Shown one piece after another: positions 33,280 to 45,030 of a DNA stretch of 64,000 nucleotides. The position numbers and the translations under genes were made by a program. The stretch is from NCBI GenBank assembly GCA_018398585.1, contig JAGTTD010000013.1:12871237-12935236 (forward strand), read 5' to 3'. The notes under the pieces are model-generated. The model was given only the letters and a program-made list of their open reading frames with translations. It was not told where the DNA came from and searched no databases. Within the stretch, counting starts at the first letter, position 1. Every line of letters begins with the position of its first letter. This DNA is from Simmondsia chinensis. Its lineage: Eukaryota; Streptophyta; Magnoliopsida; Caryophyllales; Simmondsiaceae.

Positions 33280-36200
33280 ATGTCATTGTCCCAAGGTGTG
33301 GGATCCAACTCGTCTGGCTACTGTCTAGCAGTAATCGAGAAGAGATTGGAGCAGAAGAGCTTGAGGTATCCTTGTTATGTGTTGTTCAGATTTAATGTGC
33401 TGCCTTTTATTTTTCCTCTTTGTTAACTGTTGCTAAAATCTGGTCCAGGTTAGAAGAAATGTATACGGATAAATCCTTGTTGTTTAGGATACTTATATGG
33501 AAATTTCTTCACCTTTAGGTTGGCTAGTATATGCCTCTAGAGGACTCCCTAAATAGGTTAAACAGAATTTTACAGGACCTAATGAAAGAAGATGCTTGAA
33601 TTCTAGGTGAGATTCAAGCTATAGTCTTAAATATGGAAATTTTGATGTTTATTTCAATGTTTCTAATTGATTTATGTGATTCGAATGCCAATTGTGGAAT
33701 GCTTGAAAGTGCTATGTTGAAAATAGTACTACTGGTTATGTTAATGTTTCGTTTGAATCATTAAAACATGTGTGGGTGTTTAAAATTCAGGTTGTAGTTA
33801 TGTTTTTCATATGACTGCCACTAGAAATAATTTTATTAATATTAAAACCGGTAATTGGGAAAAGAAGAGTGTTGTTAAGACACCATAGAGGAGAAAACAT
33901 AACAGCTGTAGGGTCGAAAAATTAGGATTAACCAACGGAACGACATACATCATTAAGGATGTAGGACACGTTCCTGACCTAGGTAGGAACCTGACATCTT
34001 TAAGTCTTTTGGACTTGAAGGGAATGTCGCATAGAGTTCAGAACTTGGAACTTAGGATCTTGAATGGATCCTTGGTGGTTCTGAAAGGGAGCTCAGCTAA
34101 GTTTACGTATTAAAGGGTAGGAGTGTCTCAGGTGAGACAAGGATCGTGGTTACGTCTGACCAGAACCGAGTTATGGCATAGGCATTTAGGGCCTTGTGAA
34201 CGAGAGAGGTTTGGAAAACCGTTATAACAGGGAATGTTAAGAAATAACAGTCAGTCCAAAATTTAATTTTTGTGAGTCATGTGCATTTAGTATTATACGT
34301 TGGTATTCAATGTAGGGAGACATACAACTCATGGGTCGTTAGATTATATGCATTCTAATTTATGAGTCAAACCAGGGTTGTTACCTTAGGTGGAGTGTTA
34401 TAATTTTCTGTCTATGATTGAACTAATTAATGCTCAGTGTCTGGAATTTTCTGCTGAAATATTAGACGACTGTTTACCCACAATTGAGAGATGGAAGGAT
34501 TAGATGGAAAATATAACTGGTTAAAATTGAAAATACCTAAGAATGAACAACGGTTTGGATTACATGAATTCAGAATTGGTGAAGTTGTATGCTGCTGGAA
34601 ATTATTTAAAATGGTGTCAAACAGTTAAAACATGGTTAGAGGAACGCATTAGCAAATAGGGGTTGCAGAGTGTATGAATCGAACTTTATGTGAGAGGGTT
34701 CGGTGTATGCTGTTCGCATCAGGTATTAGGCAAACAGTTTGAGGGGAGAAGCTGGCACGACAGCCCTGGTATCTTGTGGATAGAATGCCCTAAACTGGTA
34801 AATTAGGCCTAAGGACACCTGAGGAAATGTGGACCGGACAGCGAGCAAACGACTCTCTTGGAGAGTGTTTGGCTGTATGGCATGCGCCCATAAGTTCGTG
34901 GTAAAATGTCAATCCCGGGCCGTGAACAGGCACGTTCCTCAGTTACCTTGAAGGGGTAACATGTGATAGGATAGGAGTTAAGGAGGAAAATTGGACTAGG
35001 ATCATAATAAGTAGAGATGTAACTTTTGATAAGTTGGACATTACCTACATAGGTGATTCTAGTAACTTTACTTCTAAGAAACCGTGTGTTTGAACCTAAT
35101 CTACGTGAGATGAATCCAACATAACTGAGTTATCATAACATGACTAAGATAAAAAAATAAGGAATGAACCAAGAAAAGAACCGGATACCAAAAATGAACC
35201 AACCCGAACAGGAACAATCTCAGGATGTAGGTAGTGGTGAAATATGCATTTTGACCTGACTGGAATCTGAAAAAAGATCCTTGAAAACGAACTAGGAGAC
35301 TATCAAATGACTAGGGATAGGGCTAGGAGAGAGGCAAGGCCTCCCCAATGATTAGGATACAGCTTGGTGTATAGTGTATGCCTTGGTTGCCCTTTAGTAT
35401 ATAGAATCAGGACCTTTGAGCTTCAAGCAGGCTATCTAACAGCCACCATTCTGCAAAATGGCAAGATGGATTGAAGGCGGAAATGGATTCCTTAGTGAAG
35501 TACCGGACTTGATCACTAGTGCCCAAGCTGGCGGGTAAGAATCTAGTGGAAACCAAGTGAAACTCCAAGACTAAGGAACCTAGTTTACCTTCTGAAAAAA
35601 ACATAGGTTTAAGGTTAGGCTTGTAGCTCAAGGTGTCCCGCAGCATAGAAGCGTGGATATCACTGGGAGGGAAGCACATCATCATTAGGGTGTCAATGAA
35701 GTTGACGGACTAGGATGACCTGGATTTGGAATAGTAGTTAGACGTAACTATCGCTTGTTTGCATGGGGAGCTTGGAAGGAGCCCTACATGGCTTAGCTTG
35801 TGGGTTTTGTTGAAACCTCGGAACGCTGGCCTGGGATGTAGGCTTGGGTAGTCCTTGTACGGACTGTAGCTGTCCCCATGGCAAATGGGAAAAGCGGTTC
35901 CATGACTTCTTGGTAGAAGTAGGGTAACTAGGTCAATTCATGATGAGTGCTTCTGTGTGAAAATTGTGATTATTGATTCTATGTTATACTTGTCTATGAC
36001 GATGATACGTTGGTAGCTAGTCGTTGCATGCCTGGAGATTGTTAACCTGTGGAGTCTGTTAAACCAGATTAAATATGAAAGACCTTAGTCCTGCTAAGTG
36101 GAATTAGGAATGGAGATTGGTAGTTGTTTGAATGTTGAAAACGATAAACTTATCTTAGTCTAATTACTTAGAGAAGGTCATTCATAGGTTTAACATGACG

Positions 36201-36960
36201 ACAACTAATGTTAGAGTTCACATAACAAGACAAATTTTTCAGCAAATACCAAAGTCCTAGGAATGAACAGGAGGTTGCTGATTAGAGCAACGTTCCATAG
36301 GCTAATGCTATAGGGTCAATCATGTAGTCCATGACTTGTACCGGGTGTGATCGTGGATTAACCAATCAGCGTGCTCTCTAGGTTCAGGTGAAGTTAGGGA
36401 AGGAGCACAGGGATGGGGTTAAGTGGCTATTGGGATATATATCAAGGGCAGTTTGATGCTAGGACTTAACGTTTGTGGCAACAGAAACCTAAGTCTCTTA
36501 GGGTACACTGATGTCGATTTCGGTGGAGATCTGGTCAAACGAAAGTCCAAGAGCTCCTACATCTCTTTGAATGGCCAGGACTGTTAGTTGGAGATCCAAG
36601 GTCCAGTCAATGACAGTGTGGTCAAATGACTGTAGTGGACTCCTGTAGCTAACAGATGCCATTAAAGAGGGAATTAGGTTAAGTAGACTTCTGGAGGAAT
36701 TAAACTTAGGCCTAGGAATTCCAGGAATGTATAGATAGCCAGGCAGTGCTAGCGTTGAGCAGGAATACTGTATTCCGCGACAGGAGTAGGCATCTAGCTA
36801 GTCACGAGGTGTTTCGTGATGGAATATTTAGAGGGTGAAGGGTAGAATTGCTGAAAATTTGGACGAATAAAAGATCCGGCTGATATGAGAACTAAAGCTG
36901 TCCCCCTCAACAAGTTAATGGGGTTCATTAACTTGGTTTAGGTCTCCTGTGTTTCAGGAG
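33280..36960 (+). pseudogene. Copia gag-pol remnant
   Basis: Readable pieces lie in the expected order. The protease-to-integrase linker is at about 33950-34190 (IKDVGHVPDLGRNLTSLSLL, LWHRHLG). Integrase-like pieces are at about 34350-34900, ending near the RVFGCMA-type motif (about 34865). RT pieces are at about 35440-36120 (KWQDGLKAEMDSLV, VELGMEIG), and RNase H pieces at about 36420-36640. Each piece is broken by stops and short deletions, and no frame exceeds about 100 codons. The protein would have encoded all retrotransposition enzymes. It is certainly inactive. Confidence 0.65.
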
Positions 36961-37047
36961 GAGAATCAGGACCAAAACAAAATGTTTTGTACCCCTATTA
37001 CTAGAGTGAGTCCAGTAGTTAGACTAATTAGTAACCAGGTGGAGAAT

Positions 37048-38208
37048 TGTTTGAATTTGGTTCCTAAATAGTCTAAACTATGTCCCAGTACAATGGCCAG
37101 AGAAAGTTAAGCTATTAGTCGCAAATCGGTTTTGGCGAATAAAACAAAAAATGCTAGAATAAGGAATTTTACTTAAATCAAAATACGTTTTGTACTTAAG
37201 TAAAATAAATTAAATAAATATAAAAAAATAAAAATTTAACCTTCTTGTAACCGTTGGAAGCATTTGCATAAAGCTTCCTTGGGAAGCTTCCCAGCCTTTT
37301 TCCCTCCTCATCTCTGCCACGTGTCACCAAATGAGTGGCTGGTCTCGTGGCCAAATCTGGGCCGCTCATCTTGCGGTGGATCTTGCGGCAGGGAGGGGTG
37401 ACACGCGTCACCATCCTGTGCCCTCCCTTGTGTGCTGGTTTTGTTTAAAAGAGGGATTGAAGAGAGAGAAAATGAGGGTGGTTCAATTATATTTTGGGTC
37501 CTTGAGACCGGTGCTGTCTCTCTCTCCTCCATGTTGCTTCTTCAACCTCTATGGGGTGTTCCTAGGGTTTGCCCTAGGGGTTTATGGTGCCAAAATCTAG
37601 CTGGTAAGGGAAGGGACTTGCCGGTGCTAGGAACCACGAAGGCGGATCGTCTCGGGGATCTGGGATCGTGATGGTATAGCAGCTACTTGGCTCGGAGTTG
37701 GTAAATTTCTCTTACTCACTCTTTTATTCTTTACTGATTTGGTTGTAAAGTCTTGTATAAAGAGAGGTTTGTAACTAATAGCTTAGGTATTTGATGTTGA
37801 AAACGCCTTGTACCATTACGCGGTTGTAATCTTTGAATAATTAATAAAATAGAGCTCTCTAGTGGTAGGAGGAACCGTGGAGTAGGCCATTTAGGGCCGA
37901 ACCACGTTAAAATCGTGTGTACTATCTTTATTTCGTTATTGTCTTCTATCGTCGCAAGTAATCTCGAATCAAAGCTTAGAGCCTCAGTTTAAAGACCACC
38001 ATTTTACAAGATCCGAAAATGAACTATGTTATTGTTGAAGTTAAAACCGGGTTTAATGAAAAAACCTAAAAAAACAGTAAAGTTAAAACAACAGGTTTTG
38101 ACCTTAGGCTGTAAAGAGGTTAGGTTTCATTTGATCAACTTTAACAAGAGTGTTTTGAGAACTTTAACCGGATAGAAATTGGTTTTAGAACTCTGAAGAA
38201 CACCAACA
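37048..38208 (+). repeat. 3' LTR of the Copia element
   Basis: It is about 1161 bp, colinear with the 5' LTR. It begins TGTTTGAATTTGG after the polypurine tract and ends CACCAACA before the CCTCC duplication. Confidence 0.85.
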
Positions 38209-38521
38209 CCTCCGATTTCCAGTTGAACCTCACAAAACCAAACTTTGTGTTTCTTTTAGGTTGTTTACTTGACCAAACGAAGACATCTATTACGACACCC
38301 TCGTTGGAGAACAGTCCCTTGAGGCACCTGTTGTGAAACTCCAATAGAAAATTATCCACAAGTAATGTACAAAGATCCTTCAAAACATCCATCCTATCAC
38401 CTGCTTCACTATACATGTCAGTGAGCGTCAAGAACCACAACCCGAAACCGATACCTATCAGAGAGCTCAAAATCCGAAACCACCTGGCAGAGTCAACTCT
38501 CCACCGTAAAACCCAAACCAC

Positions 38522-39470
38522 CTCCTGAAGAGCTCAAGAACCAATGCCTGTCCGAGTCATGTAATAAGCTGAGACAAACTTGGGCATGTTCAAGAAAGAA
38601 CATTCAACTAGTTTTATAAGCAAGAACGTAGGCCCAATCAATGGAAGCCCATTTAATTAATTCCAACACACCATAGTTATAGTTGCGTTTGATAAAAAAG
38701 TGGAGTGTTGCAGACATTTAAGGACTAAACCTGTGAGTCTTGTTGAATCCCATATTCCAGTTGTGACAGAGAATAGACCAACATTTAAGCCTATTGGGTT
38801 ACTTCACCTAATTCCAATTGTTTTTCAGATGGATGCCCACTTGCGCTTATATGTGGATCTTATGTATGTCAACTCTATAGGTTGGACCTAAGGGCCCAAT
38901 GTAATTTAACACGAATGCTATGGAACAAGTTGTTAAGATAGCATAGATTCTAAGTAGGAATATAAGTTGCTTTTTGGTCTTTCATATATATATATATATG
39001 CAAAAAATTGAGTAAGTAACTGATTTATCTTTCATTTTTGTAGCAATCTGATAGTTTCTTTGTTTTAAAAATGAAGTATAATATATTCATTGCAATGATC
39101 ATTGCAAAAGTACCATTGTAGCTGATTGTGCAATGCCTATATCAATTCTATTACATAATAGTTATTATTTTTTATTTTATTCCATAAAGAAGAAAGACTA
39201 TGCAGGGGCAAATATTGGATTTTCGTCAAGAATGCCAGTTACAAGCTATGCTTGCCCAACTCTTAGCTTTTTGAAAAATAAACCTAACTGTAGTTTATTG
39301 CTGAAGTTATTTTGTTTAGAGGGTTGTGGAATTGCAAGTTTCATTTCTAATAAGTACATACTTGAATATTGTAAGTTAATTTGGTGTTTTCATTGTTTTG
39401 ATTATCACTTTCGTATGTATCATATTTAGTATTAGAAATAATCAAGCAGTCATCCTAAGGCTTATATATA
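38522..39470. other. intergenic, no gene recognised
   Basis: This is AT-rich DNA with a short TA microsatellite near 38985-38998. Open frames of 63 and 98 codons match nothing known. Confidence 0.4.
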
Positions 39471-39479
39471 CCTTGGACA

Positions 39480-41190
39480 AGTATACTGAGAAGTGAGTTT
39501 TCGAGGCCCTATGCAAGGAGTCTGCCTCGATGTCATATTATTTCACTCGAGCTTTGGTTGTTATCAATCAATGATGACATGTGGTGAGACTGTAGGTGAC
39601 ACATTGGGTAGTGGAAAAAATTTTCCGCTCTCTAGATGCCAAGTTCAACTATAGCATAGTCATGATTGAGGAGATAGTGGACTTGGACAATACTATTGAT
39701 GAGGTTGTAGGATCCTTAGAAGCACAAGTGTAACAATCCAACAAGAAGAAGCGCGCGGGAGACCTTGGAGCGTATACTCAAATCCAAACTCCACTTGAAT
39801 GATGGTAAGGAAGGCTGCAATGGCGATCAAAAGAAAAAAGGTGGAGCAAGATATCGTGTTCGAGGTGTTAGAAAATTCAATGAAATAATGACGAAAACTT
39901 TTCTAGAAAACAATTATAGAAAGTGGCAAAAATTTCGAAAATAATGAACGAAATTAGGCTAATATTAATTCTGAAAAGTTGAAGAAAAATAGCTATGAAA
40001 AACATTGAAAAATAATGAAAATAAGCTGCGAACAATTACTGTAAACTTATTGAAAAGGAAAGAAATTAAATACTGAAGCCAAAGATCGGAGTTGTATGAT
40101 GACTGAAATCCAAAAATAAAGAACGATTGTCGTGCCATGGAATTCACCATCCTAAAATCATTTCTGCCTCCACATCAGTACAATAGGACAAAACAACACT
40201 TTGATCCCCATGGTTAACCCGACATCCACCATTGTAGTGTACTCTAGGGTCTAGGACTAGAATACATCACAATTGCTCCAAAGTTCAAGAAAGAGAGAAT
40301 TAAATTTCGTAGAGAAAGGGTGCCGAGTTTGAGAGAGCGAGAGAGAGAGAAAGAAACAAGAACAAATGCTTTGTTCTATGATTTTTGTGAACAATAGTAC
40401 ACAAAATTTATAGATAAAATTCAGCCCCCAACAACGGCTTCGGCTGAGAAAATCAAGCAAGAAACACTTTTAGGTGGAGAAAATGGAGGTAATGTCAAGT
40501 TAAAAGAAGGAAAGAATACAAATGTTTAAGCCAAATGTGTGGAAGAATAGTAACTGCCTTTTAAATTCATGACGGAAAATTAAAGTCGAACTTAAAAAGT
40601 CAATTTGGAAACAAAATACCACGCCATGCTAACCCCGGCTCAGCAGGGTGGGTGTGCACGCGTGTGCGGTCCACTTAGGCTTCTCTAACCCAACACACTT
40701 TACCAAGTGTATTAGAAGAGAGGGTTTAAAAACAAGACCACACCCCCCTATTTTTTTTATGTGGGATACAAGTCTCACTATAACACTTGAATATTTTTGA
40801 AGCATATTCAACACAAGGTTGTGGTTGTGCAAGAGGTCAAAAGTGAGGTGGTCACTTCAACAATTAAGAAGGGATAAAAAGCCTAAATGGGAGTCAAGTG
40901 AGAGGAGAAAGTTCGAGAAGCCAAAGGAATGGCAAGTATAACGTTCATTGTTTCAATAGTAATATGCTTCACCATTTTTCCTTTGATTGTTGGATTAAAA
41001 TTCTAACCAAGTCAAAGAGAGGGCTTATTATGTTCACTAGGATGACGAAGTGGATGGCTCACTTTTTTTGTTAGCTTGCACAGAAGATGCTATCAGAATG
41101 TCCATGGACACCAGAGCGAGCAGTTGTATATGTATGTAGGCAAGAGAAGTATAGGAACATATAAGAAAATTGACAGATGCCGATTATAAG
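39480..41190 (+). pseudogene. Copia gag (UBN2 type), split by a solo LTR
   Basis: The first part (39500-39865) reads SYYFTRALVVINQ, then VVEKIFRSLDAKFNYSIVMI, then EEIVDLDNTIDEVVGSLEAQ, the Copia gag/UBN2 signature. After the solo LTR (39866-40813) it resumes with VQEVKSEVVTSTIKKG and a zinc-knuckle-like segment (VHCFNSNMLHHFSFDCW, about 40940-40995). Stops and frame changes are present throughout, and pol is missing. It is a dead fragment. Confidence 0.7.
39866..40813. mobile_element. solo LTR, about 948 bp
   Basis: It starts TGTTAGAAAAT and ends ATATTCAACA (TGTT...AACA). The flanks CGAGG (39861-39865) and CAAGG (40814-40818) match at four of five positions. Removing it rejoins the Copia gag reading frame. 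It includes a GAGA-rich microsatellite near 40330-40352. The orientation is not resolved. Confidence 0.65.
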
Positions 41191-41235
41191 CCCCTCCTAC
41201 ATTGAAAAGTATAAGGATTAATACGTTGTTAATTT

Positions 41236-41290
41236 TTTAGCGAGATTAGGAACCTTGCTATAGTGAAGCTAGTTTCACCACCTTAGTAGG
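41236..41290. repeat. 50-bp motif shared by several LTR-element flanks
   Basis: TAGCGAGATTAGGAACC followed by CTATAGTGAAGCTAGTTTCA recurs, diverged, at about 46649-46710, 55229-55260 and 55263-55330. At 41291 the motif is interrupted by the TR-GAG element and its right-hand part resumes at 46595. Confidence 0.55.
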
Positions 41291-42769
41291 TGTCACAGTT
41301 AATTTATGAACTAGCTGTAATGATGGTGAGGTTCACCCACTTAGCCGAGATACACACAAATTAACACACCAAATGAATGCAAGAGAAAGAACACGAAAAT
41401 AAAGGGGAAAAAGGGACAATTTTCATTAATTAATTTTTGGAATTTCCTCTAACAACTGATACAAATAGCATATATTTATAGGACTTGGCAACCCCAAGGC
41501 CGTGGGTAACTGCCGGGACAGGTGGCATGTCCTACTGCGGCCAACCGTGCCCATGATCTCTAGAAGTACCCATCAGCGGTTATGGGTCAAGGCTAGTAAA
41601 AGGCCTTGCTCTCATTTTGGGCGCCTATTTTGAACAGGCGGTTATCCCACGCTCAACCCCACTTCTTCGTTTCCCGCTCAAATCCCCTTTGAATTGGTCA
41701 ATGTTCATTCCCGCCTTTTTATCCTTTGCAACCATCCCTCGCGTGCCCCATATGCTCCTCTAAAGTCTATATGTGTTTTGGGTCCACTTGGGCCTTGTAG
41801 GGCCTACTCATGCTTGCACAAGGCCCACATGCCCTGCACATCGGTGCGCTGGGCCTGCGCATGTCTGCGCAAGGCCCACGTAGGGCTGGGCTGGGCCGAG
41901 CCGGGCCCTGCTCATTTCTGCGCAAGGCCCACGCATGCGCTAGTAGGTCTGGGCCGGGCTCGGGGCTAGCACCTAGGGTTGGGCCTGCGTACTTCTACGC
42001 GTGCCTGGGCTGGGCCAGTGCCTAGCGTTGGGCCTTTGCCCGTGTCCCTGACATCACTTAGGGCCTGCATTCGTCTTGGCTCCCACTTAGTCCATTGTTC
42101 AGGCTAAGGTCCGTTGTGGCCTGATGCAAGTTAACATCAATGCCTTGGCACACTCAACGGTCCATCTTGAGTTGGTGCTATATTGCGTTTAGGTGAAGGT
42201 CCGTTGTCACGCTAGCGCAGCACCTCCAATCTTGTGCGCTTGGACTTCACATTTCATGCCTTACGCTTGCTTGTGCACGTGATGCGCCTGACCTGCGCGC
42301 ATTGGGTCAACGCTATGCAGCAAGAGCATGGCCCTTGGCCCGTCAATGTCATGCTCAGGCTCATTTCCGCTAGGTCTGGTTCATCCATACAAAGGATGCG
42401 CACTGCATATATACTTGTTCCTGGTTGATGTCCGTCTCATATCAGCACGACGAGTGTGTAGCACTTAGTCAAGGGTCTGTCTTTAAGTAGTGCGGCGCAA
42501 CTAACGTGCACCCGCTTGAGCATGATCTTGCGTTTAACTAGTGGTCCTTTACTATGCCAATGCGCTGCTTCAAGTGCGCATGCTCGACCTGAGTCATGCT
42601 TGGGTCAAGGTCCATTATGTCCCATGTCACAGCCAACATCGAGGCGCTGACATCCAACCAAGTACTAGAGGCTTGTGCACCAAGGGGTTATGTCAATGCA
42701 ATGATCAGGACATATGCTTAACGCCAAGGATCACCCTGCACGCGGCTTGCTAGTGTCAGGGGTCTTGCA
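41291..42769 (-). repeat. lower (3') LTR of the TR-GAG element, with minisatellite
   Basis: It is 1479 bp. The region 41800-42030 is unusually GC-rich and built of repeated GCGCAAGGCCCAC and CTGGGCTGGGCC phrases, with fewer repeat units than in the partner LTR. Confidence 0.85.
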
Positions 42770-43465
42770 AACCTCTCCCAACAAAAGAACCGAACGTCCT
42801 CAGTAGGAATTGTAAGTACCCCAAGAAACCAACTTAGGTCGTCTGTTGCCTAGTCGTTCCATGGCTACCAGTAACATCCCATTTCAATCTTGCCTAACAC
42901 TAATCGAAGGTTCACACGCACTAACCAGGCTAAAACAAGTCCTTATGCACGCAAGTCCGTCAGGTGTTTTAACATAGCCTCTTTTGTCTTATAGTCTTAA
43001 CACATGTTAGGTCACATACTAGTCTGTTAGTTGTACCATTAAACATCCATTTGTTTCAAGGCTCATTTTGGTATATGGTGCATTCAAGTCCCCTTAGATG
43101 CACCAAAACCACACATCCGATAATCCATCAAAGCATGTATAATCGACATATATGTACCGCACATAAAACCATGATAAACGATCATCGGAACAAAATAAAA
43201 TGAAATCCATCGAAACAGAATTAGAATTACATCAAAAGCCTCCAAAACAACAGAGCCCAAAAACAAAACATAACCATAAACATAAGCATAAAACATAGAC
43301 ATAAACAGCAATCCACCAGCCTGCCCGGATGACCAACCACTTGCACATTATCCATTTAGTGTTTTGTCCATGAGCTTTAGTGAGCTCATCCTTACATGGG
43401 ATGGAGATGGCTTATGATCCTCATCTTCCTCATCATCCTGTTGAACTACAACACTCAAGGGTTAT

Positions 43466-44566
43466 TTGTTAGGGCAATTTCATGCAAAATGAGGGCCATT
43501 ACATATAAAATAGGCAATAGACTTGGGATTATTCCCTTTGTCACTCCTGTCATTTTTGAGTGAGACTTTAATGTTGTTAGGTTTGGTGGCAGGACCCTTT
43601 TCCTTTTTAAAGGACTTAAAGCCAATTTTCTTTCTTAAAGTGATCCTCCCTACTATAGCCATGTCCAACATTAAAATCCATTAATGATTTTGCCACAACC
43701 AAGGTAGAGGCAAGGTCATGGACCTTTTGACGCCTTAATTCAAGTTGAGCCCATGGTTTAAGACCCAAAATAAAGTTAAAGAGTTTCTCCTCATCTGACA
43801 TATCTTTAATTTCTAAAATTACAGAACTAAAAGTATTAACATACTCATGATCTGAACCATTTTGTTTGAGGTCCTTCAAGGACTCATGGGCCAACCGAGA
43901 AGCATTAGTTAGAAAGAATTGTTCATGAAGGTCTTTCTTTAAGGCATCCCATGAACTGGTTCCAGCATGTCCAGAAGCACGATCCTTTGACACACGGGTT
44001 CTCCACCACAACTTAGCATCACCCATCAAGTGCATGGATGCCATAACAACCTTGTCTTCGTCACGGACATGGGCAATCATAAAATATTGTTCCGTGTCCC
44101 AAAAGAAGTTCTGTAAGGTCTTGGCATCACGTTCACCCAAAGAGGCTTTCGGAGTAGGAACTTTAATATTACTCTTGTGAAGCCCAAAGGTACTTGCATT
44201 AAGTGTCTTACGCAGCACCAAAATTTCTTTTTGCAAACTTTCTACCGTAGGGATGGAAGTTTCACGAACGTGAGATACATTAGGGGAACTACTACTGACA
44301 CCATTAGGACCCAACCTACAGAACACATTAGTAGGGGGAGTAGGGACTGGAGGTGGGGATCTTTGGGCAGCAACTAAAGACTCAATCATCTCTTTAAGGT
44401 ACCTAATATCGTTAGACAAAGATTTCATTGCATTCAAAACTATTCCCGGAGGAAGGTCATCCACATTATACTCTGAACCTAAGATTTCCTTAATTCGGTT
44501 CAAACATTCATTAGTCTTAAGGCGTTTCCTTGGTTCTTGCTGATTTTGAGTCATGGTGACAACCAA
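43466..44566 (-). pseudogene. Gypsy gag of the TR-GAG element
   Basis: The 316-codon frame (44566-43616) starts MVVTMTQNQQEPRKRL, with a second Met at codon 5. It has a helical N-terminus (EMIESLVAAQRS) and the retrotransposon gag core (DTEQYFMIAHVRDEDKV, MHLMGDAKLWWRTRV, SSWDALKKDLHEQFF, DEEKLFNFILGLKPWAQLEL). One frame change near 43640 leads to a Lys-rich linker and a zinc knuckle, CNGPHFAxNCP (about 43500-43466). Apart from that shift the gene is well preserved. Gag alone would assemble particles. Protease, RT and integrase are absent from the element. Confidence 0.85.
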
Positions 44567-45030
44567 TACAACAATTCAAGCAACTAACACAAAAACAGTC
44601 ACACAAGGACTAGACTCACGCGGCCCACACAAAATTCTAGTATTAATGGTTCAAAATTAAGCCCGCCCACGTAATAACTGTCACCCACGACTAGAATTCC
44701 ACACAATTCAGGCAAAATATCATGAAACCCACCGAATTTAACATGAAAAATGTACAACAGGACTGACCCACAAATTCGCAGCGAAGCACAGCCACAATCA
44801 ACACTAGGGACAACCCTCAAGTACCAGCTAAGGCCAAAATTCGAGATTCAGATCTTGACTAGAATTTTGAAATTAAAATTCAAAAACAAGGGGCAAACTT
44901 AATTTTAGACTCAGCCATGAAATCAATAGCAAACATGCAGGTCTGGACAGCAAGCACGTAGATCTGGGCAGTAACCAAGACAGGGTCTGGACAGCACGGT
45001 TCAAGCAAAACCTGGCTGTGATACCACAAT

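Larger units (their letters stand above)
31816..38208 (+). mobile_element. Ty1/Copia element, 6.4 kb, complete outline, coding region decayed
   Basis: The LTRs are 31816-32975 and 37048-38208 (TGTTGG...CCAACA; end bases mutated in places). CCTCC at 31811-31815 and 38209-38213 is a perfect target duplication. The primer-binding site TGGTACCAGAGC is at 32978-32989, and the polypurine tract AGGTGGAGAAT precedes the 3' LTR. The LTRs are roughly 95% alike by eye. The 4.1-kb interior shows Copia gag-pol in order but with many stops and small deletions. Confidence 0.9.
26198..38521 (-). pseudogene. L1-type ORF1 (RRM plus DUF4283), split by three insertions
   Basis: Four pieces read in order on the minus strand. 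38521-38209 has an RRM (LKGLFSNEGVVIDVFVW, RNTKFGFVRF). 31815-31540 continues it (VEWVKYHRRN). 31156-30826 has the DUF4283 start (DEIRREVKSIGLISCRLSLV). 27388-26198 has the DUF4283 core (CYGVPLHAWNEKTFSKIVKQ, then SFEVGRILLET) and a C-terminus (HALELGKKLGLSY). The gaps are exactly the Copia element, a solo LTR and a Gypsy element, each with matching target duplications. RRM plus DUF4283 is the layout of RNA-binding ORF1 proteins of plant L1 LINEs. Several frameshifts and stops, besides the insertions, show it is dead. No matching ORF2 follows below 26198. Confidence 0.7.

Noticed and set aside
41694..42025. Ala/Arg/Pro/His-rich frames in the TR-GAG LTRs
   Set aside because: They are translations of the GC-rich minisatellite, open in several frames at once because of base composition.
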